DNA of 53,409 bases from Thermoplasmata archaeon. GTDB lineage: Archaea; Thermoplasmatota; Thermoplasmata; Lutacidiplasmatales; UBA184. The notes below the pieces were generated by a model. That model did not search any database. It saw only the letters and a program-made list of their open reading frames with translations, and had not been told where the DNA came from. The position numbers were made by a program, and so were the translations under genes. This document shows, one piece after another, positions 18,968-29,220 of the stretch; within the stretch, counting starts at the first letter, position 1, and every line of letters starts with the position of its first letter. The DNA lies in the NCBI GenBank assembly GCA_030038655.1, contig JASHSP010000042.1, forward strand, positions 1 through 53,409, written 5' to 3'.

Positions 18968-19810
18968 CTACTTGCCGCCGCCCGAACGGGCCCTGACCAT
19001 TGCCCGGAGGGCGGCGTCGAACGCATCGGGTGCGGAGAGGTTCAAGAGATGGTCGGCACCGGGAACGAGCTGGACGTGCGAGCCCGCGATCCCTCGAGCT
19101 AGAAAGTTGGCTAGGTGGGGCATTACGGGGTTGTCGCGGTCTCCCACCAAAATCCGGGTTGGGATGCGGACCTCGTTCAGCCGACCGGCGGCGGGCTTAC
19201 CCTCCCTTTTTTCGAACTGACCGGAACGCTCCCCGAAGACCTCCGCCGCATTGTCCCGGACCATGGTACGGAAGAGGTCCAGGGCGCTGCCCGTCAGGGA
19301 AGAGGCCCACAACTGCCGAAGGTGTTCGGTGGCTTCATCGAGCTTACCCACGGACCATGCATCGGCCGCCGCCTTGGAGAGCGTTTCGTCGCGCTCGAAA
19401 GCGGACTTCCCGCCGGGGACGTGGTCGTAATCCATCCCGGAGTACGCCGGGGCGATGAGCAACAGCGCTCCTACCTTGTCGGGATGGGAAAGTGTCAGGT
19501 CGAGGGATATCTTGCCCCCCATGCTGGGACCCACGATCAGCGGTCTCGTCAGTCCGAGGTGATCGATGAGGGCTACGAGGTCACCCACGGGAGAGTACTC
19601 CGACTTCGCGGGGGAGGAGCTACCGTACCCCCGTAGATCGTAGCGCACGACCCGGTGGTCGCGCGCAAGAATCGGGAACTCGCGATTCCACATGCGTCGG
19701 TCGGCAATTCCCTCGTGGAGGAGCACGATGGGCTGACCCCTGCCTCCCACGTCATACGCAATCTCCCCACCGGCAACTTCCAGGGTGTTCTTCGCGGTTG
19801 GATCGTTCAT
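18968..19810 (-). CDS. Alpha/beta hydrolase
   Basis: QPIVLLHEGIADRRMWN...VVRYDLRGYGSS...LIVGPSMGGKISLDL...LVGDRDNPVMP...VPGADHLLNL. Confidence 0.9.
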   Translation of the reverse strand: MNDPTAKNTLEVAGGEIAYDVGGRGQPIVLLHEGIADRRMWNREFPILARDHRVVRYDLRGYGSSSPAKSEYSPVGDLVALIDHLGLTRPLIVGPSMGGKISLDLTLSHPDKVGALLLIAPAYSGMDYDHVPGGKSAFERDETLSKAAADAWSVGKLDEATEHLRQLWASSLTGSALDLFRTMVRDNAAEVFGERSGQFEKREGKPAAGRLNEVRIPTRILVGDRDNPVMPHLANFLARGIAGSHVQLVPGADHLLNLSAPDAFDAALRAMVRARSGGGK

Positions 19811-20363
19811 CCAACGCCGGGACGGCACTCTCCCTCATAATCGAAGAGGAGGGATGCTGGAACGGCCCGGGGCCGCCCTGTTCGGATCCTGAAAGCGTAT
19901 GGTTGGCCCATCCTCCGCCAGCGCCCGGCCGTTCGCCACAACGGCGCAGATCGCCATCCCCGGTCGGCCGCGGCACGGCGGCCGCCGAACTCACCCAGCG
20001 ATGAGTCGGAACGAGACCCACGGTTGCCGGTGAAGGCAGGCTCGGCAGGTTTCTCCGTGCGTGGGTTCCTGCGATACTGCAGTGCCACCTCACGGCTGCG
20101 CCGGTGAGGGCACCAAAAGTCCGAAACGAGTTTGTACGGAGCCATCGCGCCGCCGTCCGTGCTTCACTCAACTGAGCCGGCGACCCGAATCACGAAGGAA
20201 GGATCGACCCGTGCCTCGACCGGGCCAACGGCGAACCGCGGCCGACCGTCCTAAGCTCGTGAGAGTTTCCCTGCCGGGTCCAGTGGAGCGACCGGCGTCG
20301 GTAACGAGTGCCCGTGCCGAAGCGGGCGGGTAGCTAGATTAGTCATCGCGGACTCGGTAGCCC

Positions 20364-20777
20364 ATGCCCGAACCGGAAGTAGTCTTCGCTCCGATGGTCG
20401 ATCGATCCGTCGGCAGTCCCAGCAGCACCTTCGTCGTTCAGGAGTGTCTCGCGAGGGCCCGCCCCGGCGGGGCGGATCACGGCGAGGTCCCGCTGCACCG
20501 GCATCGGCTTGAGGACGAAGCCTGGTACGTCCTCCAGGGAACGCTCCGCTTCGAGTACGGAACTCGAACGCTGACGGCAACCGCGGGAGCCGGGGTCTTC
20601 CTTCCACGAGGGACCCCCCACACATTCTGGAACCCGGGACCGGACCCTGCCCGCTACCTTCTGATCACGGGGCCCAAGACCGCGGGTCTCCTGGAGGCGC
20701 TTCACGGCCCGAACCGTCCATCCCCGGCCGGTTTGAAAGCGCTCTACGATACCTTCGAGATCGATCTCTTGGAGTAA
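20364..20777 (+). CDS. Cupin-domain protein
   Basis: GEVPLHRHRLEDEAWYVLQGTLRFEYGTRTLTATAGAGVFLPRGTPHTFWNPG. Confidence 0.88.
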   Translation: MPEPEVVFAPMVDRSVGSPSSTFVVQECLARARPGGADHGEVPLHRHRLEDEAWYVLQGTLRFEYGTRTLTATAGAGVFLPRGTPHTFWNPGPDPARYLLITGPKTAGLLEALHGPNRPSPAGLKALYDTFEIDLLE

Positions 20778-20835
20778 CGGGGGGGCCGGCGGGCGTTCCG
20801 CGCCCAACGCCCCCGCGTGCCCTCCCGATCCTGGG

Positions 20836-21318
20836 TCAACCCGAACCGGATCCGATCGCGGCGGAGAACCGGTCCCAGAGTCGAGAGTCTTCCCGTCTTA
20901 GCTCGCGGGCTCGACGCTTGAGCGACGCCGCTGTCGCGGCCCGAGCGACCCGCTCGACCTGCGATCCGGTGAAGTGCAGCGTGCAGGCGGCGGGTCCCGA
21001 CGGCGTCAGCCGGTAGAGAAACTGCGAATACCGCGCGGGCCCGCTCACGTGCGTGGATGTCCACGCCCACCGGTCCGGATAAAGATGTACCAACTTTGCC
21101 TTGACCGACCGGGTCCCTCGCCGTGCGCTGAAGGGGTCGGCGTCGAACGTGTCCGTGAGCAGAACGAGGTCCTTCGCCAGGTGCTCCACCTTGCGCGTCG
21201 CCGTGATGCCCGCGAGCTTCAGGTCGTTAGGCCGGAAATCGGTCGCCCACCGAAAAGCCCGGTCTCGGGAGACGGGCAGTCGGGTTGAGAACCGGTAGGT
21301 CGACCTCTGAAGCGGCAT
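20836..21318 (-). CDS. SRPBCC/START-like domain protein (tentative)
   Basis: MPLQRSTYRFSTRLPVSRDRAFRWATDFRPNDLKLAG...; ATG at 21318. Confidence 0.5.
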   Translation of the reverse strand: MPLQRSTYRFSTRLPVSRDRAFRWATDFRPNDLKLAGITATRKVEHLAKDLVLLTDTFDADPFSARRGTRSVKAKLVHLYPDRWAWTSTHVSGPARYSQFLYRLTPSGPAACTLHFTGSQVERVARAATAASLKRRARELRREDSRLWDRFSAAIGSGSG

Positions 21319-21501
21319 CCAGCTGCTCCGAGTGCCCCTCTTGAGGATAAGTTCGCGGGACCGGGAGTTGGACACTCTTCCAGCTCGGACGAAAGAACTG
21401 GATGAGTCGCCAGCCACTACCGGCGCGAGCCCCGAGGACAGGGCCGGGCCGGACAGAGGGAAGGGGTTGGGAGGGGGCCGGAAGGGAGGTACCGACCTTG
21501 A

Positions 21502-22854
21502 CTAAGCCCTGGGCGAGAACCCGACCGTGATCACGGGGGGCGACGCTCCGGAAACGGTGATCGGACCGGCCGGGAATCCCGAGCTCACGTAGTAGCCGTG
21601 CACGCCGTAGATCGTGTAGCAGTACGAGCCGTTCGGGAGCGCAACCGACACCGAGCTCGTGTTGGTCCTCAGGATGTCGCGGACGGGCCAGAGCGAGGAT
21701 CCCGTGTACTGGGTCTTGACGAGGATCGTCCAGTTGGTTCCGTTCGGAAGTCCCGTCTCGTTGAAGGTCACCGTGTACGTCGGCTTCGCGGTGAAGTCGA
21801 CGACCTGAACGCCCGGTGCGGAACCGCTTATAGTGAACTCTCCCGATCCGCCGGAGACCAAGGTGTACTGGATCGGTCCGTGGACCGTGAACCGGTACGT
21901 TCCGTTCTGAAGCAGGAAGTAGATCGTCGAGCCCGTCGTCGACTGTTCGGCCGTTCGGCTGTGGCCGAACGTGTGGGTTGCGGTGACCGTCACGGCCCAG
22001 TGGGTGCCGCTGGCGAGACCGACCTCCTGGAAAGCGACCGCGTAGAACGCTCCCAGCGCGACCGCGGCGTAGGTGACGGCGACCGATTGGGCGACGCCCG
22101 CCACCACGAGAGTGCCCGTGACGGAACTGACCACGTTGAAGCCCAGCACCTCACCGATCGCGTAAACGAACGACCCGTTCGGGAGCGAGAACGTGATGTT
22201 GGCTGTCGTCGACGATTCCGTTTCGGTGATCGGTATCGCGCCCGACTCGTGCACCCGAACGCTCCAGTTCGTCCCGGTCGCCAGTCCGGATTCCGAGAAG
22301 GTCACGGAGTAGGTCGGAGGCGTCGTAAACGGAATCACGATGGTCGGTGGCGTGCCGCCCGCGACCTGGAACTTCCCCTTCGACGAGTGGCCCACGAAGT
22401 ACGACCCGGGAACCGGGCTCACGACGTAGTGATACGTGCCGTTCGGGAGCATGAAATCCATCGACGTTTCAACGGTCGTCTCGGTCTGGGTCTCCACGTT
22501 CTTCAGCTGGCCCGTTCCGTTCCCGGTCAGGCTCACCGTCCACGCCGTGGCGTTCGGTAGCCCGGTCTCGGAGAACACGACATCGTACGAGATGACCGGA
22601 AGGAACGACATCGAGATCGGCCCCGCATCGCTCCCCGCGATGGTGAACATCCCGTGCGCGGTACCGTTGACGTAGTAGCCCGTTACCTTTCGGACCTGGT
22701 ACTTGTACGTCCCGTTCGATACCGAGATGGTGATGGAGGAGGTGTTGGATTTCGCCGTGGTCGTGACGCCCTGGCAGCCGCAACCGAGGAACGCGATATG
22801 GACGCTCCAGTTGGTCCCCGACGGCAGACCGGTCTCGGTGAAGGTCACGGTGTA
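21502..22854 (-). repeat. Five tandem coding repeats of about 270 bp
   Basis: Each unit contains x-VxF-x-E-x-GL-x-GT-x-W ... LPNG(T/S)Y ... (T/V)(I/V)SG motifs. Confidence 0.8.
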
Positions 22855-22986
22855 GGGCCGAGCGAAGCTCGGCGCCACGGTTCCCGCGCTGCGGTCTCCG
22901 CTCGCCGGGGAGACGGCAAGCGAAAACACGACCGCGACCAGGACAACGGCTAGCGCTATCGCTGAGAGCTTGGCGAAAGCTCGCAT
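21502..22986 (-). CDS. Secreted surface protein with five tandem repeats of about 90 aa (ETGLPxGTxW family)
   Basis: Signal-like AFAKLSAIALAVVLVAVVFSLAVSPASG; repeats begin PYTVTFTETGLPSGTNWSV, SYDVVFSETGLPNATAWTV, TYSVTFSESGLATGTNWSV, FYAVAFQEVGLASGTHWAV, TYTVTFNETGLPNGTNWTI. Confidence 0.85.
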   Translation of the reverse strand: MRAFAKLSAIALAVVLVAVVFSLAVSPASGDRSAGTVAPSFARPYTVTFTETGLPSGTNWSVHIAFLGCGCQGVTTTAKSNTSSITISVSNGTYKYQVRKVTGYYVNGTAHGMFTIAGSDAGPISMSFLPVISYDVVFSETGLPNATAWTVSLTGNGTGQLKNVETQTETTVETSMDFMLPNGTYHYVVSPVPGSYFVGHSSKGKFQVAGGTPPTIVIPFTTPPTYSVTFSESGLATGTNWSVRVHESGAIPITETESSTTANITFSLPNGSFVYAIGEVLGFNVVSSVTGTLVVAGVAQSVAVTYAAVALGAFYAVAFQEVGLASGTHWAVTVTATHTFGHSRTAEQSTTGSTIYFLLQNGTYRFTVHGPIQYTLVSGGSGEFTISGSAPGVQVVDFTAKPTYTVTFNETGLPNGTNWTILVKTQYTGSSLWPVRDILRTNTSSVSVALPNGSYCYTIYGVHGYYVSSGFPAGPITVSGASPPVITVGFSPRA

Positions 22987-23191
22987 GGCGTTCCGAACGG
23001 CCACCCCTACTTACACCTTCGTGGGGGCGAGCCGTGCGATGAGCCTCCGTCCCGAATTCTGTCGAAGTCGAAGCGCGGCGGCACGCCCCCAGTTCCTCCG
23101 CCTCCATCGCGCGGGCCGGCGGAAGGGGGGAAGGGCCGGGAACAGCTCCGTGCCGCAATACCTATCCCAAATCCACTCTGGTGGGAGCACC

Positions 23192-24817
23192 ATGGACACG
23201 GGGCACGACGATCGGCTGTCGCCGCTGGAGAAAGAGATCGTCACGCACCTGTTCGTGATCAACCCAACGAGGGCCGTCGACCTCGGGCTGCACGAATACG
23301 ACGGCCGCCTGCCCGACCTATCCCGGGAGAGCTCCGACCGCTGGGTCGCCACGGCCAAGGAGCTCCGGGAGCAACTCGACAGGATCCCCGAAACCGAGCT
23401 CCCGACGCCGCGCCGATACGACCGCCGTCTGCTGCGGCTCCTCCTCGAAACGACCCTCTTCAACATCGAAGAGGTCCGCGCGCCCCTCCGGAACCCGATG
23501 GGCTATCTCCGACAGATCGACCTCACGAACTATGTCATCCGAGATTACGCGCCAGTCGACGACCGCGCCGAGGCGGTCGGTCGGTTGATGGACGCCTTTC
23601 CCGCGGTTCTGGAGGCCGGAAGGCAACGCCTGGAGCCGGTCCTTCCCCGGCCGTTCGTAACGCTCTCCATCCGCATCGCGGAGGGTCTGCCCTCGCACTT
23701 CGAGGAGGGGGAGGCGTTCGCCTCCGGCGCTTCCGCCTCGGTCCGCGACGGGGTCCGTGCTGCCGCCAAGCGGGCCGCCGCGGCCGCACGCTCGTTCGGC
23801 GCATGGCTCCGGACGGAGAGACTGACTCAAGCGAACGATGACTTTGCGCTCGGGACCGAACGGTTCCAACGTCTCCTGCGGGTCCGGGAAGGGCTCGCGT
23901 TGACGGTCTCGGACCTGTGGGCCCGCGGACGCGAGGACCTGAAGCGAAACCAGGAACGTCTCCACGAGATCGCGCGGAGAGAAGGCGCCACGGTGGAGTC
24001 GCTCATTCGACGACTCCACGACAGCCACCCCACGCCGGCGGAACTCGTTCCGCTTGTACGACGGCTCACCGACGAGGCCCGCGAGTTCGTCCGTCAAAAA
24101 GACTTCGTGACCGTTCCCGAACCGCAGAACTGTCTCGTACGCGAGACCCCGCCGTTCGCCCGGGACCTCTGGACGGCGGCGTGCAGCTCCCCCGGCCCCT
24201 TCGAGAAGACGGTAGACGGCGTCTACTGGGTCACCGGCGTCGATCCGTCCTGGGCCCCGGAGCAGGCCGAAGGCTGGCTGCGGACCCTCAACCACGCGAA
24301 ACTGAAGAACATCACGATCCACGAGGTGTGGCCGGGGCACTACCTTCAGCGGCTGCACTCGCGCGCCTCGGCCCAGTCGCTCACACGACAGGTGTGGTCG
24401 TCGCCCTCGTTTTCGGAGGGATGGGCCCACTACTGCGAACAGGCGGCGCTGGAGGCGGGCTACGACGGGGGGTCCGTTTCGGCCGCGGTCTCCCAGCTGC
24501 ACGACGCCCTGCTGCGCGACTGCCGGCTGCTGGCGTCCATCGGGATGCACACGCGGGGAATGTCCGTGACCGACGCGGCCAACCTCCTTCGGACGGAAGG
24601 GTACCTCGAGGAAGTGACGGCGCAGCGCGAGGCGATCCGCGGCACCTACAACCCCGAGTACTTCTGCTACACCCTGGGAAAACTCGAGATCCTCAACGTC
24701 CGTTCGAAGTACCTGACGAGCAAGTTCCACGGCTCGCTCAAAGCGTTCCACGACGCGCTGCTGGGGTTCGGCGCACCGCCGGTCGGCTATCTCGACTCCC
24801 TGGTCGCGGGCGCGTAA
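23192..24817 (+). CDS. DUF885 family protein (putative metallopeptidase-like)
   Basis: ITIHEVWPGHYLQRLHSR...SPSFSEGWAHYCEQAALEAGY...RLLASIGMHTRGMS; ATG at 23192. Confidence 0.88.
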   Translation: MDTGHDDRLSPLEKEIVTHLFVINPTRAVDLGLHEYDGRLPDLSRESSDRWVATAKELREQLDRIPETELPTPRRYDRRLLRLLLETTLFNIEEVRAPLRNPMGYLRQIDLTNYVIRDYAPVDDRAEAVGRLMDAFPAVLEAGRQRLEPVLPRPFVTLSIRIAEGLPSHFEEGEAFASGASASVRDGVRAAAKRAAAAARSFGAWLRTERLTQANDDFALGTERFQRLLRVREGLALTVSDLWARGREDLKRNQERLHEIARREGATVESLIRRLHDSHPTPAELVPLVRRLTDEAREFVRQKDFVTVPEPQNCLVRETPPFARDLWTAACSSPGPFEKTVDGVYWVTGVDPSWAPEQAEGWLRTLNHAKLKNITIHEVWPGHYLQRLHSRASAQSLTRQVWSSPSFSEGWAHYCEQAALEAGYDGGSVSAAVSQLHDALLRDCRLLASIGMHTRGMSVTDAANLLRTEGYLEEVTAQREAIRGTYNPEYFCYTLGKLEILNVRSKYLTSKFHGSLKAFHDALLGFGAPPVGYLDSLVAGA

Positions 24818-24962
24818 CGGGAAGACCCCCGAACTCGATTCCGAACGGGGTCGCGCGGAACCGGCCGGTTCGTCGGCGACGCGGCTGGGACGCCAGGTCG
24901 CCGAGCTCGGAGACGGCAACGGGTCGACAACCTCTTCCCCGGAACCGGCTGGGGCGAAGCCG

Positions 24963-25253
24963 ATGGAACTCTCCGGAGCGTCGGTCGTTCTCGTGGGTTC
25001 GATTGCGGCGGCGTGTACCACGGCGGCGTTCGTACCTCAGGTGGTCCGGGTGTGGCGGCTGAAGCGCGCGGACGAGATCTCGTTCGCGACGTTCCTTGTG
25101 TTCTCCGTCGGGACTTTCTTGTGGTTCGTGTACGGAGTGTGGATCGGATCGTATCCCGTGATCCTGGCCAACGGGGTTACGTTCGCCCTCGCCCTCTCCA
25201 TGGTCGGATTGAAGTTGAAGTACGGGCGAGACTCCCGGGATTCGACCCCGTAG
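24963..25253 (+). CDS. SemiSWEET/PQ-loop family transporter
   Basis: GSIAAACTTAAFVPQVVRVWRLKRADEISFATFLVFSVGTFLWFVYGVWIGSYPVILANGVTFALALSMVGLKLKYG. Confidence 0.9.
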   Translation: MELSGASVVLVGSIAAACTTAAFVPQVVRVWRLKRADEISFATFLVFSVGTFLWFVYGVWIGSYPVILANGVTFALALSMVGLKLKYGRDSRDSTP

Positions 25254-25388
25254 GTGGGTCCATGAGGGGCCTCAAGCCCCGGTCCTGAGTCGCCGACACA
25301 GCGCAACGTCGTGGGTCGGGAGTCGGTTGCCGGCGACTACCTTCGACGAGGGAGGGACAGGTCCCGGAACCGACCTCGGTCCGCACGC

Positions 25389-25934
25389 TCACAGACGGAG
25401 TGCCGGATGCTTCGGGCCAGAACGACCGGCGCGAGAACGGGGCCCGACGGACGGACCGGGGGCGCTCCCGGGCGCGCCGCGGGTCGCGATCTCGGGGTGT
25501 AGGCCGAGCATTTTGTCCAGGTGCCGGAGGACCCCCGGCCATGCGTCCTCGTGTCGGGACCTCGAGCGCTCGTCCGGGAACCCCGAATGCGTCAACCGCA
25601 GTCCTGCGCCCCGGGAGTACGGCGTGATCGTCACCTCCACGACGGTCTCGCAACCGCCCGTCGCGGCGGTGACCCACGTCAGCTCGATCCGTTCGTCCGG
25701 TACCAGGCGGAGGAACCGGCCATAGTGCGGATGCCTCCGACCCTCGAACTCGGTCTCGAAGAAGAAGACCGAGCCGACCGTCCCTTCCATCCGGACCGAG
25801 CCGGGCACCGCGAACCACAGGTCGAACCGTTCGGTCCACGCCCGGAAGATAGCGTGCGGGTCGGCTGCCATCCTTCGCTCCACAGTAAAGCCCAACGGGC
25901 CGGGGCGGGGTCCGGGGGGTGTACCCTTCGTCAC
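25389..25934 (-). CDS. SRPBCC (AHSA1-like) domain protein
   Basis: [75 protein letters not shown]...; GTG start at 25934 inferred. Confidence 0.8.
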   Translation of the reverse strand: MTKGTPPGPRPGPLGFTVERRMAADPHAIFRAWTERFDLWFAVPGSVRMEGTVGSVFFFETEFEGRRHPHYGRFLRLVPDERIELTWVTAATGGCETVVEVTITPYSRGAGLRLTHSGFPDERSRSRHEDAWPGVLRHLDKMLGLHPEIATRGAPGSAPGPSVGPRSRAGRSGPKHPALRL

Positions 25935-26236
25935 GACGTCAATCCCCGTGAGAAGCCGGGTCGGGAACGACAGCGGGGCGGATGAGAACGCGCCCGAAGG
26001 GTCCCACTGCGACCCACCGACCCGACACGCCGGGTCAACTCGGCGCCCCGCCGCGTGGGGGCTCGACAACCGGCCGGCTCTCCTCCCAACGGCTCGAATC
26101 GCCCCCCGCCTGGTCCTTCCCGGGGGCTGCAATCGTACCCGGAGCCGGGCCTTCGACCATGCTCCACCGGAGGCGGCGGGACGGCCCCATGAACGCCTCT
26201 GTCCCCACGGGCCGGCCAGGTCCGTACCGCCCGGGC

Positions 26237-26593
26237 TCACCGGCGGGGTTGTTCGGTCGTTGCCGGCGTGGTCCTCTCCGCGAAGAACGAGGCTAGCTTG
26301 TCGTCGCCGACGAGGATGGTCCATCGCTGTACGCTGCCGATCCGAAGAATTCCGTCCCGGATCCACGGATCCGTCTCGAGGCGCTCGCGCGCGGCCGACT
26401 CCGACTCGGCGGAGACGACGAGGAGAGCTCGATGGGGCTTGCCGCTCCCGATCGGCCCACCCAGGACGGCGAAGCCGTCGGACATCAGACCGTTGACGAA
26501 GTCCGCGTGTGCGTTCCACAACTCCTGACCCCGCATCGATCGGCCGTCGACCCATGACGGGCCCTGTTCCTCGATGACCACGAAAACCGCCAT
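26237..26593 (-). CDS. YCII-related domain protein
   Basis: [22 protein letters not shown]...[39 protein letters not shown]. Confidence 0.8.
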   Translation of the reverse strand: MAVFVVIEEQGPSWVDGRSMRGQELWNAHADFVNGLMSDGFAVLGGPIGSGKPHRALLVVSAESESAARERLETDPWIRDGILRIGSVQRWTILVGDDKLASFFAERTTPATTEQPRR

Positions 26594-26638
26594 GGTGCCG
26601 GCGCTCCGACCTGTCAGTCCGGAGGGTTGTCTCGTGGT

Positions 26639-27133
26639 CTACCGTCCTCGGATCGGAGCGGCTCGCGTCTCCTCACGGCGCCGGGCTCCCTTGCTGGTTC
26701 GGGCAGCACTCCGTCGGACCGGGGGCGAGGCGGGGCGAGGAGGCGACACCGCTCTCTTCCGCGTCTGGGCCCGAATGAACGCCGTGGGTGCCCCCATCAG
26801 CCAGAAGACGTTCCCGTCCGGGTCGGCAAACTTCGCCAGGCCACCCCACGCTTCCCGCTTCATTGGTTCCGGAAACGTAACGCCCGCGGCCTCCATTCGA
26901 CGAACCATTCCTTCGAGGTCGTCGGTGACGAACGCCACCCCCGAGTTGCCCGGCTCCACCGACCCGAATCCCTCGCACAGGTGGAGCACGAATCGGTCTC
27001 CCGGTGGGGCGATCATGATGGCGTGGCCTCCGCTTCCGACCGTGTGGACGGCGAACCCCAGTTTCTCGGTCCACCACCGGGCGGCGGCCTTCGCGTCGGT
27101 GACGGTTATCGCGCAATCAGCCAGCGCGATCAC
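26639..27133 (-). CDS. VOC/glyoxalase superfamily protein
   Basis: [48 protein letters not shown]...[14 protein letters not shown]. Confidence 0.88.
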   Translation of the reverse strand: MIALADCAITVTDAKAAARWWTEKLGFAVHTVGSGGHAIMIAPPGDRFVLHLCEGFGSVEPGNSGVAFVTDDLEGMVRRMEAAGVTFPEPMKREAWGGLAKFADPDGNVFWLMGAPTAFIRAQTRKRAVSPPRPASPPVRRSAARTSKGARRREETRAAPIRGR

Positions 27134-27238
27134 GACTCTGCCTCATGCCGGTCAGTTCCGGTGGGGGCTTAACGCCCTCCGGGAGGTCGCGGAACGCCAG
27201 CGCTCCCCGCTCCGCCATCGATACGGAGAGGTACGGGG

Positions 27239-27400
27239 CTAGAGACCGAAGAATCCCTCGGCTCCGCGCAGAACTTCGTGGAAAGTGAGGCCCACATGGT
27301 ACAAGAGGAACGAACCGAGTAGGATGACCCCGAGCCCGAGAATCGTGTCGAGCACGGCCCCGCCCCGTCGGTCGGTGCGGAGGCTTGGTAGCGGCCTCAC
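27239..27400 (-). CDS. Small (53 aa) single-TM protein, below the size cutoff of the supplied ORF track
   Basis: GTG at 27400: VRPLPSLRTDRRGGAVLDTILGLGVILLGSFLLYHVGLTFHEVLRGAEGFFGL*; TATA-like taaatatc upstream at about 27435-27442. Confidence 0.5.
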   Translation of the reverse strand: MRPLPSLRTDRRGGAVLDTILGLGVILLGSFLLYHVGLTFHEVLRGAEGFFGL

Positions 27401-27604
27401 GAGCGCCTTTCCCCCACTCGAACCGCGTAGGTGCGATATTTACCTAGCCGTCCCCGGTTATACTTCGAGAGGGGTCGCTTCCATCCCTCCCTCGTCCTTT
27501 CTCGCCGTCCGCGTCTCTCCGGACGGCCGGCCCGGCTACGATCATGAAGGAGGTCCCGCAACAAGGTATTTTACCCCGTTCTCGGCATAATCGCGCCGAT
27601 TGAC

Positions 27605-29038
27605 ATGACGCAGAGCGTCTCTCCGTTCCCCAAACGCGCGGTCGTCCTCGCGAGTCTCGGCGTGGCGTTGATCATGTTCGTGGGGGGCGCGGCTGCGGCG
27701 TCGCACGCCATCGCCCCGTCGGACGACGCGGTCCTGGCCGCCACCGTCCATCCGGCGTCCGGCGCTCCCGAGCAGTGGGCGTTCGGGGGTTCTGCCTCGG
27801 TCACCGAAACCTGCAGTGCCTCGAGCTGCTTGGGCGAGAACCTCACCAACGAGACTTTCAGCTTCAGCATCCATTACTACATCGAGTGGGTCGTGATCTA
27901 CACGCTCACCAACATCTCTTCCACGCAGACCCAGATCGAGGGCCAGTCGGCCATCAACCTCTCGGCGTCCTACGACCTCTCGGTCTGTCAGAACGTCAGC
28001 GAGGGCCAGCCGTGCCAGACGACTTCGATCGCGATCGGCCTGGGCGGCAAGGAGACGGCCAACGGGTTCACAAACGTTACCAACGGCACGGTCGACCTGA
28101 CCGCGGGAACGGGCAGCCCCGCCGAGGTGACCGCCCTGGCGATCATGAACGCCGCGTCCCACGCAGCTCTCAACTTCAGCGGCTCCTACTCGATCCAGTC
28201 CGAGAACGTGTCGATAGGCAACGAGTCCGCCAGCTTCGATGTCGGGTCCTCGGAGAGCTCCGCCATCACGTTCTCGGAGCCTCTCGGGATCGTCCCGTTC
28301 AACCCCGCGCCCGGCGACGACTGGTCCGCCAACGAGTCGTACACGTCGAGCGGGTCGGTGACGTACGGTTACTCCGTTTCCGCGTCGGAAGACGGTATCC
28401 CCGTCACCGAGTCCCAGTGGAACACCACGGCGGTGCCGGGGTCCGGGACGTTGTACGAGAACGGCAGCGACCTCGGTGCGTACACGCTCTGGGACAACTA
28501 CACCCACCCCGCGACGACCGTCACGGCCCAGGAGATCCTGCTCTCGTTCAGCGCGGGTAACTACTCGGGTTGGGACGGCTGGATCTTGATCCCGGACGTG
28601 TTCTACGGCGGTCTCCTCTCCTCCTTGGACGAGAGCCGGACGGTGGGCCTTCCGATGCCGGCCGCCAGCACCCCGCAGGCGAGCACGGAGTCGTCCTCGG
28701 AAACGGCCTACTACCACGAGGGTTCTGGCTTCATCGGCGGTGCCGAAGTCGGCAACACCAGCATCCCGACCGGACTCGGCTCCGCCTCGATCCACCTCAC
28801 GGCCGGCCCGGAGCCCGTCAGCGTGGCCCAGGGTCAGTACGCCGCGATCACCGCCGGGCCCGCCGCCAGCAAGCTCCCCTGGGACCTGATCGCGGGCGTC
28901 GTCGTGGTGGCCGTGGTCGTGGCGGCGATTGGTCTCCTGATGTGGCGGCGCTCGATGAGCCGCCGAAGACCCCCCGCCCCGATGCCTCCGGCGGATGCCT
29001 CCGCTCCGACCTCGCCCCCGAACCCTCCCCTGAATTAG
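27605..29038 (+). CDS. Secreted, probably N-glycosylated protein with C-terminal TM anchor
   Basis: Signal VVLASLGVALIMFVGGAAAASHA; many N-x-S/T sequons; LIAGVVVVAVVVAAIGLLMWRRSMSRRR at the C-terminus. Confidence 0.8.
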   Translation: MTQSVSPFPKRAVVLASLGVALIMFVGGAAAASHAIAPSDDAVLAATVHPASGAPEQWAFGGSASVTETCSASSCLGENLTNETFSFSIHYYIEWVVIYTLTNISSTQTQIEGQSAINLSASYDLSVCQNVSEGQPCQTTSIAIGLGGKETANGFTNVTNGTVDLTAGTGSPAEVTALAIMNAASHAALNFSGSYSIQSENVSIGNESASFDVGSSESSAITFSEPLGIVPFNPAPGDDWSANESYTSSGSVTYGYSVSASEDGIPVTESQWNTTAVPGSGTLYENGSDLGAYTLWDNYTHPATTVTAQEILLSFSAGNYSGWDGWILIPDVFYGGLLSSLDESRTVGLPMPAASTPQASTESSSETAYYHEGSGFIGGAEVGNTSIPTGLGSASIHLTAGPEPVSVAQGQYAAITAGPAASKLPWDLIAGVVVVAVVVAAIGLLMWRRSMSRRRPPAPMPPADASAPTSPPNPPLN

Positions 29039-29045
29039 GCGGACC

Positions 29046-29096
29046 CAGAACGCGCCCGGGGCGACGTTCTGCGCGCGGTGCGGCAAGGCGCTGGGA
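29046..29096 (+). pseudogene. Orphan half zinc-ribbon coding remnant
   Basis: Frame reads QNAPGATFCARCGKALGW right after the preceding stop, with no paired first CxxC knuckle and no start. Confidence 0.3.
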
Positions 29097-29220
29097 TGGG
29101 CCCCGGCGTCCGACCCCGTCGCGGTCTTTCCGGCGCGGCTCGACTGCGGCCTCCGCCGGGGTTCCGCCCGGCTCTCACCCGGGGTGGGTGCGGAGAGCCG
29201 TTCGCGCGGGGTTCTGCTCG

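Noticed and set aside
19830-20360. Several 60-140 aa ORFs in the gap before the cupin gene
   Set aside because: All overlap each other in different frames with biased composition; none has a domain or convincing start.
23318-25021. 567-aa minus-strand ORF antisense to DUF885
   Set aside because: No recognisable domain and Arg/Glu/Gly-rich; DUF885 on plus strand is clear.
27542-29086. 514-aa minus-strand ORF antisense to the secreted glycoprotein
   Set aside because: Composition-biased shadow ORF.
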